A DNA stretch of 64,000 nt from Dugong dugon (Eukaryota; Chordata; Mammalia; Sirenia; Dugongidae): assembly GCA_030035585.1 (NCBI GenBank), contig CM057473.1, positions 10,590,501-10,654,500 of the forward strand, given 5' to 3'. Below, in pieces: positions 25,049-38,021 of the stretch; position 1 is the stretch's first letter; each line of letters opens with the position of its first letter. The position numbers and the translations under genes are program-made. Under the pieces are notes generated by a model. It saw only the letters and a program-made list of their open reading frames with translations, was not told the DNA's origin and searched no databases.

Positions 25049-26107
25049 GATCAACGGTGGATAAATTTCTTTAGTTACTGCATGCTTACCAGTACTCCAT
25101 GACATATTGTTGTTAATAAAGTCCCCATCCTCCTATCCCAACCTTTCAGGGTGTTCTAGACTGTTTCAGGAAGTTAAGGACTGGGTCCTGTGTGCCCCTT
25201 CATACCCCATGCTTGTCGATTAACAGTAATAATCCTAGTAGATAATATTGTAAAGCTTTGCTATGTGCAAAGCACTGTTTGAAACACGTTATGTATGTTA
25301 ACTTCCTTCTTATTTACAGCTTTTTAATGTCTATTAGTTATTTGTAGAGTGATTTAATAAGCTCTCTTTGGGCTTTTCCAAAATCAGGGGTAGATGTGTG
25401 CTGATATATCTGTACTTGAGGATTTTAAATTTTCTTCTTGTACTAAGAAATTTTACAGGTATTTCAGATGAAAAAATTCAACAGAAGCCTTCTTCAGGTG
25501 CTCATTACATTAATTAATTCTACATTAATGGAATGTAGTTAATAATCTGTACTTTTCTCATTTAATTGCTTCCCTTCCATTCTATCAGAGGGCCACATAT
25601 AAATCTTAACTTTAAAAAAAATGATTACTTCATTCATCTTTGATCATAAAATTTTGAAGTCAGTAAATTTGAATGAATGATTCATATCCATGTAAGAGAA
25701 AATAAAAATGCTTGACTTTTACTGATACAGTATATGTTGACTCCATTTGTTTAATCTGCCCTATTTTTGAGGGATCTTGAGGGCAAGAGGGCAGGTGGAG
25801 AATAAGCTTTATATTAGTTTAATACAAATGGGAAATATGAAAAAAAAATATAGCACGACACACATCTAGAAAAAGACCAGAGTCTGCAGAGAGCTGTCTT
25901 AACTACAGTTGATGTGGAATTCCTGGAGCTAGCGTGCTATTTCCCTTCAAGTTCTTGCTTTTTGTTTATTTGGTGGTGGAGGGGTGGGAATGGTGGAGGG
26001 GCAGAGATTTTATAGACTCCACTTCCATATCATACAAGTGAGTTCAATATAATTCTCTTTAAAAGAAAAGAGAGGCATCCTACTTATATTCCTGTGCCTT
26101 TGTTGTA

Positions 26108-26257
26108 GGAGCCCTGGGGGCACAGTGGTTAAGAGCTTGACTATGACCATAAAGATTGGCAGTTCAAATCCAGCAGCCACTCCAGGGAAACCCTATGAGG
26201 CAGTTCTACTCTGTCCTACAAGATCGCTATCAGTCGAAATTGACTTGCCAGTGACGG
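26108..26257 (+). repeat. AfroSINE
   Basis: gagccctgggggcacagtgg, ttggcagttcaaatccagca, ccctatgaggcagttctact, tatcagtcgaaattgacttg. Confidence 0.93.
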
Positions 26258-26487
26258 GTGCCTTATTGTAGAGAATGGATTGTTTATGAACATGGAGGAA
26301 TATTCATAAAGATTACATGTCCCTTTGAGCAATAGCTAAGCCATTTTTATGTTGTTATTACTATTTTGAATGGGCCACTATTCGGATAAAATCAGGTAGA
26401 GATGGAGTTAATGATGAAGCTCATGGGGCCATCAGGTTAACACTGCTTATGGAGGGGAACTGATCACCCAGTAACCCCAGTGTAAGG

Positions 26488-26805
26488 TTGCTGTAGTTGT
26501 TAGCTGCTGACTCATTGTAACCTTGTGCACAGCAGAACAAAACGCTGCCCAGTCCTATACGATCCCCGTTGTGATCCGTACGGTTTCCACTGGCTGATTT
26601 TTAGAAGTACCTCTCTAGGCCTTTCTTCCTAATTTATCTTTGTCTGGAAACTCTGCTCTAATCTGTCGAGCATCATAGCAACACGCAAGCCTCCACTGAC
26701 AGATGGGTGGTGGCTGCACTTGAGGTGTATTGGCTGGGAGCTGAACTAAGGTCTCCCTCAAGGAAGGTAAGAATTCTATCACTGAGCCATCGGTGCCCTT
26801 CCTTG
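26488..26805 (-). repeat. Long afrotherian SINE (about 320 bp form)
   Basis: acagcagaacaaaacgctgc, cgttgtgatccgtacggttt, acagatgggtggtggctgca, aggaaggtaagaattctatc, actgagccatcggtgccc. Homologous to 31536-31820 and, reversed, to 37590-37985. Confidence 0.8.
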
Positions 26806-27004
26806 TCCAAGATAACATGCTAAAATATAAAACATGATAACGTTAACCTTACTCTGAATTGAGGACATTCTCATGTCCACGGTTTTGTTTTGAAGCTGTT
26901 GATTGAGTTCTGAGGTGAATGACAGGAATATGGTTTCAAGGTATATGCTCTGCCTGTCCTGTAGGAACTTGTGGCACATGAATGTATTGACATAACCAAA
27001 AATA

Positions 27005-27140
27005 CTTGGCTGCTAACCCAAAGGTTGGCAGTTCGAATCCACCAGCTGCTCCTTGGAAACCCTATGGGGCAGTTTTACTCTGTGCTGTAGGGTTGCTATA
27101 AGTTGGAATCGACTCGATGGCAGTGGGTTTGAGTTTTTGG
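27005..27140 (+). repeat. AfroSINE, 5'-truncated
   Basis: It starts at ggctgctaacccaaaggttg and keeps ggcagttcgaatccaccagc, accctatggggcagttttac and ataagttggaatcgactcga. Confidence 0.94.
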
Positions 27141-27394
27141 TTTACACATGGGAATGGTTATGAGATTTTTTTTTTTAATCCAGTTATCAAGCCCTCTAGG
27201 TATACTAGCTGGGGACTCACCTCTGTTCCAGACAAAGAGAGCATGTTGAGTACAGAGACTGTCATGTCTCAGAATCTTGAGCCAAGACCTCTACAAGCTG
27301 ACATTAATATAAGGAATGAAATCTTGATCATGATCATCATTGCACTTAGCATAAAAAGCTCTTGTTAAGGCTCAATTTGTGGGAGACACAGTGC

Positions 27395-27602
27395 TGTTGT
27401 TGTTTTTGGGTGCTGTCAAGTAGATTTCGACTCATAGTGACTCCATGTGATAGAGTAGAACTGCCCCCATAGGTTTTTCTAGGCTGCATTCTTCAATGGA
27501 AGTCAATTGCTGGGTCTTTCTCCTGCGGAGCCTTTGGGTAGGTTCCAGCTGCCAACCTTTGGCTTAGCAGCTGGCACTTAACTCTTGTATCACCAGGGCT
27601 CC
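27395..27602 (-). repeat. AfroSINE (long-spacer type)
   Basis: gtgctgtcaagtagatttcg, ctaggctgcattcttcaatg, tgccaacctttggcttagca, cttgtatcaccagggctcc. Confidence 0.93.
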
Positions 27603-28781
27603 TTGACACAGTGCTGGGTATACTTGAAAGTGAACTTAATCATAGTCTCTGTGCTTCGAGAATTTTTCTCAGAAAATAATAACTAGATGGTAGTATAGAG
27701 GATGCATTTCACAAATACATTATATGTAGTTTGTGAAAACATATCATTCAGTCATGTGGTCAGTTATGAGCACATTGTCTTCCAGTTAGCCTGGAGGCTG
27801 AAATATTCATAGCCTTACCTGATCTCAGGCTGTCGTGAGAACGTCTGTTGGAGTGGGTCAGTTCTTTTCTCTGCCTTTAAAATTGGATGAGAGAAGAGAA
27901 AGAGAGAGGCTTTATTTGATTATATATCTTATTAAATCTTTGGAGTTAAAACCCTTTGAATATATGATCCTTCAGCTGCTTTTCTGCCTTGTGTTTTAAG
28001 AAAGCAGTATTAAATGCTCAAGGGGAAAAACAAACTTGGCAACCCTAGAGTATCACAAAGTGAACCATACGAAATATAAACTAAAGCCTTAAACCTGTGC
28101 CAATGGGTGAGTTGAGTAAGAATGGATTTGATGAAGCAGTTTATGGTTTGAGAAGCAACTGTCGTAATGCTGGGTTGGCAGCTTCGAGCTCTGTTTGATG
28201 CTGTAACTCCATCAGTGACTCTTGTAATAAAAGAAGGGATCTGATTGGAAAATGATGAATAGGGGAATAGCAGAAGCTTGCATTTTCTCTTGGGGGAACT
28301 GGCTGCCAGCCCTGAGGTCTTACTAAAATGCTGAATTTCTGTATTTAATAAACTTGGACCACATGCACATCAAGAAGAAAAACAAAACACTTTTAATAGC
28401 CTTAACCAGATTACAGATGTGTGGCCAAACCAGTGGGGTTTGTTTTGGCTTCCAAGCAGGTGATGGCTGAACAACGGGATGCCTTTGAAGTGCGAGGCTG
28501 GGTGGCCGTCATCTGAGCTACATCTGGCAGGGCTCAACTGCTTACTGAGACCTAATGGGACAAGCTGCTCCAGTAACAGGATATCCCTGAATGCAAAACA
28601 CTGAAGAACAATTCATTTGTAAAGAGTTATGGGGAGAATTGGATCATTCAGTGCTAAGGATTTTAAGCCACTGAGGCATGGAGAGTCTGTCTTTTTTCCC
28701 CGATGTTGTTTAATTACACTGTCCAAATTTCCTGACTCACAGGATCGCAGAACCAGAGTAAGATCCCTGTGATTGTAATTG

Positions 28782-28950
28782 GAGTTCTGGTGGCCCAGTG
28801 GTCAAGAGCTCACCTGCTAACCAAAACGTCAGCAGTTCGAATCCACCAGCTACTCCTTGGAAACCCTATGGGGCAGTTCTGTCTACTCTGTCCTGTAGGG
28901 TCGCTATGAGTTGGAAATCTGCTGAACGGCAACAAGTAGTTTTTTTGGTT
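28782..28950 (+). repeat. AfroSINE
   Basis: gagttctggtggcccagtgg, gtcagcagttcgaatccacc, ccctatggggcagttctgtc, gggtcgctatgagttggaaa. Confidence 0.95.
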
Positions 28951-29145
28951 TTCTGGTAGTAGAACCCTGAAAATGTTGAAACCAACATCTGGATGTTGTT
29001 ATCTTCAATGTAAAACCCCTAGCTTCACCTTTTTGATACCTCTGGCCACATGTAAAGGTGGCCCCTAAATTTCTTCTCGTTTTTTTTGCTTTGGCACCAT
29101 GAGCCCCATATGAGCATATTAGGCCCAGGGAGGGGTGGAGGGCAA

Positions 29146-29322
29146 ACCAGTTGCCATCGAGTCGATTCTGACTCATGGTGACCCCATGCGTTGCATGAAT
29201 TGCAGAGCAGAACTGTGACCTTTGAAAAGCAGATCACCAGGGCTTTCTTCTGAGCCTCTGGGTGGACTCAAACCTCCAGCCTTTTTGGTTAACAGCCAAG
29301 TGCCTTTACAGTTTGCACTACA
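29146..29322 (-). repeat. AfroSINE
   Basis: accagttgccatcgagtcga, gaaaagcagatcaccagggc, tttttggttaacagccaagt. It lies 200 bp from the plus-strand copy before it. Confidence 0.93.
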
Positions 29323-29578
29323 TCATTAGATGTCATGGCCATTTGTAATCAGTAGGGTTACTGGAGGAAATATGCAAATGTTTTTGTCCTGACCTCTTTC
29401 TCTAATTTCTTAATTTTATACATAAACTAGGACCATACTATTTAATAGCTTCTTCATATATTTTTTCAAGGTAGCTGGAGTATGAATTGTAATTATAAAT
29501 GTTTATATGTTCTTTTTATAATCTTAACATTAGTAACTCCTTCAGCTCTATTTTTTATTATTCTCTATTCATTTATCA

Positions 29579-29745
29579 GAGCCCTGGTGGTGCAGTGGTT
29601 AAGAGACTGGCTGCTAACCAAAAAGTTCAGCAGTGTGAATCTACCAGTCACTCCTTGGAAACCCTATGGGGCAGCTCTGCTCTGTCCTATAGGGTCTCTG
29701 TGAGTTGGAATCAACTTGATGGTGGTGGGTTTGGTTTTTTTGGTA
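29579..29745 (+). repeat. AfroSINE
   Basis: agagccctggtggtgcagtg, cactccttggaaaccctatg, tgtgagttggaatcaacttg, with a gggtttggtttttttgg end. Confidence 0.95.
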
Positions 29746-30146
29746 TTCATGTATCAAGAATTTTAAAAATAATTAAGCAGGGATCACACAGATCTGGTAT
29801 GTTATCTGGTTATGTTATCTAGAGACATTTGAAGATGCAAGAGATGGATGTCTATAGCTTTAATTTATGGTTCATGTTTCTACTAAGCACATTATATCAT
29901 GTAAATATTTATAAAGAAACTGAATGTTAAATACATAATAGTCTATCAATGCTGTGAGTTGACTAAATTGTTTTCATAAAGTGTCATTTTAGAAAACATT
30001 TGCCCAAGGATATTCAAAAGTATAGTAAGGTATTTGAAGTTATTTGAAAATATGTTAATAGGATGGCACTATTTTATTTAGAGCCACAAGTAATTCAAGT
30101 ACTATAAATAATTTGGTATCATAAATATCCCCTTGTAATATAGAAT

Positions 30147-30346
30147 TGAGTCCCTGGGTGGTGCAGTCAGTTAATGGGCTGGGCTGCTAACTGAAAGGTG
30201 GCGGTTCAAGTCCATCCAGAGCTATCTCAGAAGAAAGGCCTGGCCATCTGCTTCCAAACATCAGCCATTGAAAACCCTATGGAGCACAGTTCTACTCTCA
30301 CACATACGGGGTCACCATGAGTCCGAATCGAATCTATCATAACTGG
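30147..30346 (+). repeat. AfroSINE (tccctgggtggtg head)
   Basis: gagtccctgggtggtgcagt, ggcggttcaagtccatccag, ccctatggagcacagttcta, catgagtccgaatcgaatct. Confidence 0.94.
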
Positions 30347-30857
30347 AAGTATATTATTGAAATTTTCTTTTGCATTTGAGACCACTGTCTGCTGTTGGTT
30401 GGATTTGGTCTCCCAAAGTTATCTGCTTAGCAACCTAATTTCCAGTGCGAAGTGAAGAGCTGCGTGACTGGTCGACCCATTACTGTTCTTGTCCAACTGT
30501 GTAGAAGGTATTTGCTACTACTTCCTTTTTGTCACTTGCTTTAATACCAGTAGCCATGAGATTGATGTTGTTGGGAAGTAAAAATGTTAACACATGTTAG
30601 ATACCAAACTGGAAAAGCGAGCATCATCCAAAAGAGGAAAAGGGCAATATTGCATTTATGGTGATTTAATGGTGAATGAACCAATCGGCTGAAAAATACA
30701 GGTTGTCAGAAGATGGAAATCAAACATAATAAATTCATTCACGCGTTCCAAGTATGAAAAGTGGAGTATAGGAAAGAAAAGACTTCTTAGTGAATATAAG
30801 ATGTTTTTTGCTTCAAAAGTATCTTTAATGATTTAAAATATACTTTGAATTGAACAT

Positions 30858-30975
30858 AACCTTGAGCCCATTTCTTCACTCTAAAGTGGGAAGAATTGCA
30901 ATAACCTACATCACAGTATTTACCTTCAGAACTGAGTTAAATGATAGATGTGGGAGCATGTTGAAAATGCCCAGT
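30858..30975 (+). repeat. MIR 3' part
   Basis: tcttcactctaaagtgggaa, acctacatcacagtatttac and actgagttaaatgatagatg follow the MIR layout after its core. Confidence 0.55.
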
Positions 30976-31535
30976 GGACCTTTATAATTCATTTTCAGTG
31001 CATCTACTGGAACTGGAAGTGGATGTGGGCTGTTGTGGGACTGATGTTCTCTTAGTCACATGCCTCTCCCACCCCTTATCTCACACTGTCACATAGAAAA
31101 GCTCTCCTTAGGGCTCAGGGACTAATCTGCCAGCTCGGGTTTGAAAATTATGGCTATAATAACATGTTCCCTTTTAATTAGGGCTTTCAGAAGTATTGTA
31201 GGCTTTATAATTATTATAATCAATAATAATAGATAATGACTTCTTAAGCACTTTCTGTCCTGTATGAGGCTGTGGACATTATTAAAATAGGTTTTGGTAG
31301 TAAATAACTAATGATCTAATGATATTTTATGAATTTAAATATGTAGGAGTCCTTTTTTTATTTTAGATGAGAATAAAATATATATGTATATATATTAGGA
31401 AACATGATTTTTCTTGATTTGAAAATGACTTAAACAATTATATGGAGTTGATTTGGTTTTTTCAGACATTTTAAATAAAAATTCAGTAAGTATTCAAATA
31501 GCAGTAAAATCATTCTACTTTTATCCAATAATATT

Positions 31536-31820
31536 TGTTGTTAGGTGTCGTCTCCTAGTGACTCCACGGACAATGAGATCAGATCGTTGTGATCCATAGG
31601 GTTTTCATTGGCTGATGTTTCAGAAGTAGATCACCAGGCCTTCCCGCCTAGTCTTTCTTAGTCTGGAAGCTTTGCTGAAACCTGTTCAGCTTCACCCCAA
31701 CACATAGGCCTCGACTCACAGATGGGTGGTGGCTGCAAATGAGGTACCTTGCCTGCAAATCAAACCCGGGTCTCCCGCAAGGAAGGTGAGAATTCTACCA
31801 CTGAATCACCACCACCCCAC
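31536..31820 (-). repeat. Long afrotherian SINE (about 320 bp form)
   Basis: gttgtgatccatagggtttt, cttagtctggaagctttgct, acagatgggtggtggctgca, caaggaaggtgagaattcta. Confidence 0.82.
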
Positions 31821-32654
31821 AACTACTATATTTGTGAACCTTCGATTTCATACTTATTTTACGTTTCAGAATGGTTTTGGAAGAATTATTATATCATAAA
31901 CTAATTACTGATAAATAAGGGATGATATATCAAAATTTTAATCTTTTACCTCCTAGAACATGCTGTTCATTCGTTTTCCATTGTACATACTTTGAATGTT
32001 CATCAGTTAATCGGTTATTGGTTCTCAGGAGAACTGTGCAGTTATTGTTATTGGAAAATTGTAGCCATAGAGGCATACGCATGTCACATGTGGTAACGAA
32101 GCACTTTGGTTTTATGAGAATATGTTTACAAGGTAACATTGCTCTGAAAGTAATTTAATGATGGTTGGACTAAGCTCAGAGGGAACAGGCTGCTGAGACA
32201 ACATTTTTACAGCATCCCTGGGTCCCTGTCCAGATACCACCCAGGCTCCTGTATAACTCACTATTGGTGTTGAAACACCCTTAGCAACACTTATGCATAG
32301 GCCATTTCATAACAAGATAGTCATTCTAACTCGTTCCGTTTGGGAGTGTTCTTTCCCAACATGCAGATCGGTAAGTTGGCTATATATGTCCCATCCTTAT
32401 CTCAAATACTGTATTTAGAGCATCTGTGATCTTTGGCCATGGCTCCTAAACAGAACTGAATGATGCTTTTGCTTTGTCATCAGTATGAGAGAGAACACAG
32501 TTGACAGACAAATAGGGTAGTGATTTTCCTCATAACCACTTTTGATCAGTATAATCAGGGTACCAGTAAAGCTAGGCCCAGATGCTTTCTGAGCTCAGTA
32601 ATCCAGACATTCCTGGGCTGTACATTTCCGTATAAAGCACTGTAAGATTAATAA

Positions 32655-32818
32655 GGAGCCATGGTGGCACAGTTCAGGCTGCTAACCAAAAGGCCAGCAG
32701 TTCGAATCCACCAGCTGCTGCTTGGAAACCTATGAAGCAGTTCTACTCTGCCCTATAGGATCACAGTGAGACGGAATCGACTCGACGGCAACAGATTTTG
32801 TTTTGTTTGTTTGTTTGT
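32655..32818 (+). repeat. AfroSINE
   Basis: ggagccatggtggcacagtt, gccagcagttcgaatccacc, cagtgagacggaatcgactc. About 10 bp of the head are missing. Confidence 0.94.
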
Positions 32819-32867
32819 TTAAGGTTAATAAACCTTTAGAATACATTATCTTTGCCATTTCTCAGAG

Positions 32868-32880
32868 CCCCCCCCCCCCC
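32868..32880. repeat. Poly-C tract (13 C)
   Basis: Thirteen uninterrupted C residues between two SINEs. This is a likely site of length polymorphism or sequencing error. Confidence 0.9.
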
Positions 32881-32919
32881 AATTTTATTTATTTTTTAAT
32901 GGAATTTGTCTGTCACAGT

Positions 32920-33105
32920 CTGACACAGTGGTGGTTAAGCGCTCGGCTACTAACAGAAGGGTCGGCGATTTGAACCCACCAGCTACTCCGTGGGAGAAAG
33001 ATGTGGAAATCTGCTTCCAAAAAGATCACAGCCTTGGAAACCCTGTGAGGCAATTGTGCTCTGTCCTATAGTTCGCTGTGATTCGAAATCGACTCAATAG
33101 CAATG
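32920..33105 (+). repeat. AfroSINE (long-spacer type)
   Basis: acacagtggtggttaagcgc, gtgggagaaagatgtggaaa, ccaaaaagatcacagccttg, tgattcgaaatcgactcaat. Confidence 0.93.
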
Positions 33106-33720
33106 GTTCTTGTCTTGTTTTTTTGGTGTATTGCTGTCAGTTCCAGTCCGAGACTTTGTGTACATTCTTCACCTCAGGCTTTGGAGTTTTTTTGTTCATT
33201 TACTTTTTGCTGTGTCATTTGTTTTATCCCACAGAGTCACTGTATTGTCAAATCCTGCATGCCATCAGTGTGTCTGTTTGGTTTTTAAATTCTGTCTGTG
33301 AAATTCCTCACCCTGCTTATCTCTTTGGGACCAGGATAGTATTTTTCTTAGCGGACCTTTCTTCCTGATTGCTGTAATCCATGCCTATGGCTTTAAATAC
33401 CAGTCATAAGTCAATTAGGCCAAGTTTATTTCTCCAGCCCACACAGCACCTCAGACTGCCAGGCTGTTAGGGCCACCTTCTTACTCGTTATCCTCCACCT
33501 GCTATTTCAAAGGCATTTGGATCCTAACATGTCCAAAAGAGAGTTCTTACTTTCTTACAAGTTCTCACTTGGCTGTGTCAAGGCTGGACTATCTCAGTAA
33601 GGGTTCTGAGCCCCCTCCTAGAGACAATAGCTAAAAACCTGAGACTCATCATTGTCCCTTCGGGAAATGCATCCACTTCGCTCCCATCTTTTCCAGTATA
33701 ATCCTAGACTTAAACCAGAA

Positions 33721-33927
33721 AACCAAACCAGTTGCCGTTGAGTTGATTCCAACTCATGGCTGCCCTGTGTGTTGCAGAGTAGAATTGCATCATAGGGTTT
33801 TCAAGGCTGTGAGACCTTAGGGAAGGAGATTGCCAGGCTTTTCTTTCGAGGCATCTCTGGTGGATTCAAACCACCATCCTTCTGGTTAGCAGTCAAGTGC
33901 TTAACCTTTTGCACCATCCAGGAACTC
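33721..33927 (-). repeat. AfroSINE
   Basis: ccagttgccgttgagttgat, tcatagggttttcaaggctg, ttctggttagcagtcaagtg, cttttgcaccatccaggaac. Confidence 0.94.
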
Positions 33928-34362
33928 CAGTTCTATCCTGCTAAACCTGCTTCCGTTATTTCTCTCTCTTTCACACACTTGAAGAATTTCTCAGTTCAAT
34001 ATGTTTTTGTGGCTTTCCAATACACTTAAAACCACATACACAGAGGGAAGACAACAAAGCCTGATGGTGGGATGCTGAAGATGATGATGTTCTTTACAAG
34101 TATGGACACATTTGACCCAGCTCCTGCCTACTACTCCAACATCACCCCAGATCTCTCTTGCTGACTCAGTATCACTCAAGTCAACGCGTCAAGCTCTTTC
34201 CCAACCCAGGACTGACAGATCTCACTGTCTATGATGGTTTTCCCTAGGGTCCTGGTGGTTTTCATTTTATCTTCAGCTTTGGTGTCGTCTTCCCAGAATG
34301 GCTTCCCCTGATCATTCTTTAAAAAAAAAGTATCCAGCCCTCTGCTGCTTATTCTCTGTCTT

Positions 34363-34540
34363 GCTGTGTGCCATCGACTCGATTCTCACAGTGATCCCAT
34401 ATGATAGTGGAACTGCTCCATAGGGTTTTCTTGGCTGTAATCTTTATGGAAGCAGATCACCAGGTCTTTGTCCCATGGAGCCACTGTGTGGGTTTGAACG
34501 ACCAACATTTTGGTTAGCAGCCAAGTGCCACCAGGGCTTC
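34363..34540 (-). repeat. AfroSINE (long-spacer type)
   Basis: gtgtgccatcgactcgattc, ttcttggctgtaatctttat, attttggttagcagccaagt, gccaccagggcttc. Confidence 0.94.
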
Positions 34541-34781
34541 TCTGTCTCAGCCACCTATTTATTTCTATCTGCACACTAATCACACTTCTTAATATTTTAC
34601 TTGCTTGTTGTCTTTCTCTCTTCCAATAGAATATAAGCTCTCTGAGGGCAGGGACCTTGTCCTTTTCTTTTTTGGAACCTCAGATCTAGCAGAATGCCTG
34701 CCACCTAGAAGGTATCCACTAACATTGATTGAATGAATGACTTATAATATTGTGTTAAACATGGTAGACTCTTTTTGACTA

Positions 34782-34948
34782 GGCAGCAGTTAATGCATTC
34801 GACTGCTAATCAAAAGGTTGGAGGTTCAAGTCCACTCAGAGCTCACTCTGAAGAAAGGTCTGAAAAATGAGCCATTGAAAACCCTCTGGAGCACAGTTCT
34901 ACTCTGACACACAAGGGGTCACCATGACTGACAGTTGGCAAGTGGTTT
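34782..34948 (+). repeat. AfroSINE (tccctgggtggtg type), truncated head
   Basis: ggaggttcaagtccactcag, ctggagcacagttctactct, gacacacaaggggtcaccat. Confidence 0.92.
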
Positions 34949-35249
34949 AGAAAGTATCTTCTTAGGGGAACTTTCATATAGACCTGTGAATCAGGAAGGA
35001 TTTTTGAATTACCCTTGTGGGGAGAGAGGGGAGGAGGGCGGGACAGTGCAATTAGAATTCAGAATGCTAGATGTGATGTTTAGTTTTATATGGTTCGGTA
35101 ACGGGACATATTAGTGATGCAAAAAGTGTGAGTGGCCATCTGGTCCATTATTTGTCTCCTTTGAGGAATGGCAGTTGCTCAGTTTTGAACAACAACAACA
35201 AAAATATACAGCACTGTTTACTTAATGGAAATAGAAAAGTGTTGCCTCC

Positions 35250-36275
35250 CAGATCTGTGGCTCACATTTGTAGTCCTTCATTTTCAGCTGTTCGCTGGAT
35301 GTCTCTACAACAAAGTCTTATAGGCATCTCAAATCCATCACTATCAAAGCTGAGCCCATTAACTTCCATTCCCTGCCATCCATTCTTCCTGCTTCATCCT
35401 ATTACCATCCATAATGCCATTAGCCACCCGGTCATTGCATCTTGAAGCATCAGACTCATCCTGTACTAACCTCTTTCATCACCAGCCCTGTTGTGTTATT
35501 CCTTCAAAGTTCTCGCTTCCCTTGTCCTTCATGCTTAGGTTCCAAGACAGCCTTCTCCCTCTCCCACCATTCAGTCCCCCACCTATCTGTCTTCCATACT
35601 TCTGCCCACTCACACTTGTTGAAATACAACTAATCTTGCCACTCTTCTGCTTAAAGCTTTTCTACTAGACTCTACACCACTTGTAGAATAGGTCCAAACT
35701 CCTTAGCTTTTTTTTTTTTTTTGGTGATCCTTCTGTAAGAAGACTTTCTGTGGCTTTCCATTAGTCTCTGATGTCTAGACAGTAGACAAGGATGCTACTT
35801 ACACAGTTTTTGCTGCAGTGACACTTTCAGGGCATACTTCCCTGACTGTCCTCCCATAAATTACAAAATTCTTCCCACCCACCCATCCCAGTGCACCCCA
35901 GCATACCTAATTTATTGTTCATGCTTTTCTCGATAGCTCTTGTTACTTTGCAGTGTGCTGGTATAACATCTTATATGCTTTCACCCTATAGAATGTAAGC
36001 CCCAAGTGGCCATGGGATTTTCTATGTTTTATTCTCTGCCATACCCCCAGATCCAAGAGCAGACTCTACTACATAGTAAAGCCCATTGCCATTGAGTCAA
36101 TTCTGATTTGGTGGCAGCAATACAGAGAACTGAGCTCTGTAAGGTTTTCTTGGCTATTATCTTCACAAAAGCAGATCACCAGGCCTTTCTTTCATGGGGC
36201 CACTGGGTGGGTGCGAACCACCAACCATTCAGTTAGTACAAACCTAGTACATGCTGAAATATTTGCTAAATGGCT
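35250..36275 (+). repeat. L2 LINE, split by a SINE
   Basis: ttataggcatctcaaatcca at 35319, gccactcttctgcttaaagc at 35638, tatagaatgtaagccccaag at 35987, and after the SINE the L2 end agtacatgctgaaatatttg ctaaatgg at 36246. The conserved order and the interruption are clear, although divergence is high. Confidence 0.68.
36080..36240 (-). repeat. AfroSINE (long-spacer type)
   Basis: cccattgccattgagtcaat, ttggctattatcttcacaaa, gtgggtgcgaaccaccaacc. The head is truncated. It is inserted in the L2 3' end. Confidence 0.9.
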
Positions 36276-36795
36276 AAAGGTTATGTATTTCCACTGTCTC
36301 CTCCACCCAAAATATATACAGATAACCTATACTTAGCAGCCAGATCTTTGGACATGAGGCATTTGCTCATTCAGAGTTTTCTGGCATAACATCTGATTAA
36401 CCAAAATTTTGTTTCACATATCAAGAATTTAAAATGACTCTGAAACTTTATATCACCTTAGGTGCTTCTCCTTAATCCTAGTTGGTCATGAAACTGTCAG
36501 GACAATAGCCTGCTTTTGATTATATGTGGCTTTTCTGGTTTCCAAGATACTCTTTAAAAAATTAATTTGACTTTTTTGCTACAATTATATTTCAAACTTA
36601 AGTCTCTCCAGAGTATCATTTTCTCCCTTTCAACGTACTTTATAGGGTACTGAAATATTTTAAAGGAAATTCCAGATATCAAGCACTTTTTAGTCTGTAT
36701 CTCCACAAACAAAGAACATTTTTCTACAGAGCCCAAGTGACATCATTCTCACCCAACAAAATTAACAATAATTATTTTTTTATCCTTATTGTGGT

Positions 36796-36890
36796 AAGTA
36801 TATATATATATACATATATACACATATATATACGTATATATACATATATATACGTATATATATATATATATATGTGTGTATATATATGTA
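36796..36890. repeat. (TA)n-rich microsatellite
   Basis: About 95 bases of tata with spaced cata and cgta units. Confidence 0.95.
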
Positions 36891-36891
36891 A

Positions 36892-36962
36892 TGAGTCCCT
36901 GGGTGTTGCACACGGTTAACCGCTTAAGTACTGGCCAAAGGGTCGGCTGGGTACCCAGCACT
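36892..36962 (+). repeat. AfroSINE head fragment
   Basis: gagtccctgggtgttgcaca then cggttaaccgcttaagtact; only the first 70 bp remain, directly next to the TA repeat. Confidence 0.85.
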
Positions 36963-37251
36963 ACTAATTCACACAAACACATGAGTTTAATGTGTCCTTC
37001 CTCTCTTGGTTTGTTTTAGTGTTATTTTTCAGAAGTTCAGTAAAGTAAACAAGGTAGAGATTACCAGCATGTATTAAGAGAAGCTGATTTTATTTTAAAC
37101 TATCAATACTTTTTATACTCTTCCTTAAATCTTTCATGCCCCATAACCTTTCAGTGAATACACATTAGAACGGATTTAGAGTTACCTGCATCCTTGGTTC
37201 TTGGAATTGGCAAGAACCTTATTGGCCAGTACACACATGAATTTACTTCTG

Positions 37252-37418
37252 GATTCTGTGGTGGCACAGTGGTTAAGAGCTCGGCTGCTAACCAAAAAGC
37301 TCAGCAGTTTGAATCCACCGGCAGCTCCTTGGAAACCCTAGGGGGCCGTTCTCCTCTGTCCTATAAGGTTACCATGAGTCGGTATCCACTCGATAGTAGC
37401 GGTTTTGTTTTGTTTTAT
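37252..37418 (+). repeat. AfroSINE
   Basis: ctgtggtggcacagtggtta, gctcggctgctaaccaaaaa, accatgagtcggtatccact, followed by a T-rich end. Confidence 0.95.
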
Positions 37419-37589
37419 AGTTCGTCTTGCCATGAGGTACTACACTTAGGAAAGTATAATCTCCAACATTTGTTTAAGATTTTAATCATAAAGTAATTTT
37501 GTATTCTTAAGATTTTCCTAAGACTGCCTAATATTCGCCTCTCATGTTTTCTAATACAGGATAAAGTCATACCGTGTATGTGACTGGCA

Positions 37590-37985
37590 TAGAGCACATC
37601 AGTTCGGCGGGTTCTGTAGGAATAGCTCGGTGATATTTAGGCATGGTGCATTCATTCATTTCAAAAACAGTTACTTTGTAAGGACCTCCAAGTTCAGTTC
37701 CCGGCCAGTGCACCTCCTGTGTAGCCACCACCCGCCTGTCAGTGGAGGCTTGCATGTTGCTATGATGCTGTGAACAAGTTCCAGCAGAGCTTCCAGACTA
37801 AGATGGACTAGGAAGAAAGGCCTGGCAACCTAGTTCCAAAAATCAGCCAATGAAAACTGTATAGATCACAACAGTCTGATCTGCAGGGGATCACAGGAGT
37901 GGCACGGGACTTGACAGCATTTTGTTCTGTTGTACATGAGGTCACCATGAGTTGGGGCCAACTCAGTGGCAGTTAGCAACAACAG
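37590..37985 (+). repeat. Long afrotherian SINE, sense copy
   Basis: ccaccacccgcctgtcagtg, aggaagaaaggcctggcaac, and a tail ttttgttctgttgtacatga then ggtcaccatgagttgg that resembles the end of the RTE element at 49300-49367. Confidence 0.72.
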
Positions 37986-38021
37986 TTGTGTGCTAGGCAC
38001 TGTTCTAAACATGGTACGATA

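Larger units (their letters stand above)
33450..34745 (+). repeat. L2 LINE, split by two SINEs
   Basis: Collinear L2 pieces: taacatgtccaaaagagagt at 33527, aaaacctgagactcatcatt at 33634, ttgttgtctttctctcttcc at 34605, agaatataagctctctgagg at 34628, and a terminal ttgattgaatgaatgactta. The SINEs at 33721 and 34363 interrupt it, so L2 came first. The stretch 33930-34360 is only weakly L2-like. Confidence 0.7.

Noticed and set aside
28800-28850. Possible tRNA genes (A-box and ggcagttcgaatcc B-box)
   Set aside because: The motifs recur in about 40 SINE copies with a non-tRNA body and tail. No cloverleaf-forming acceptor stem was found.
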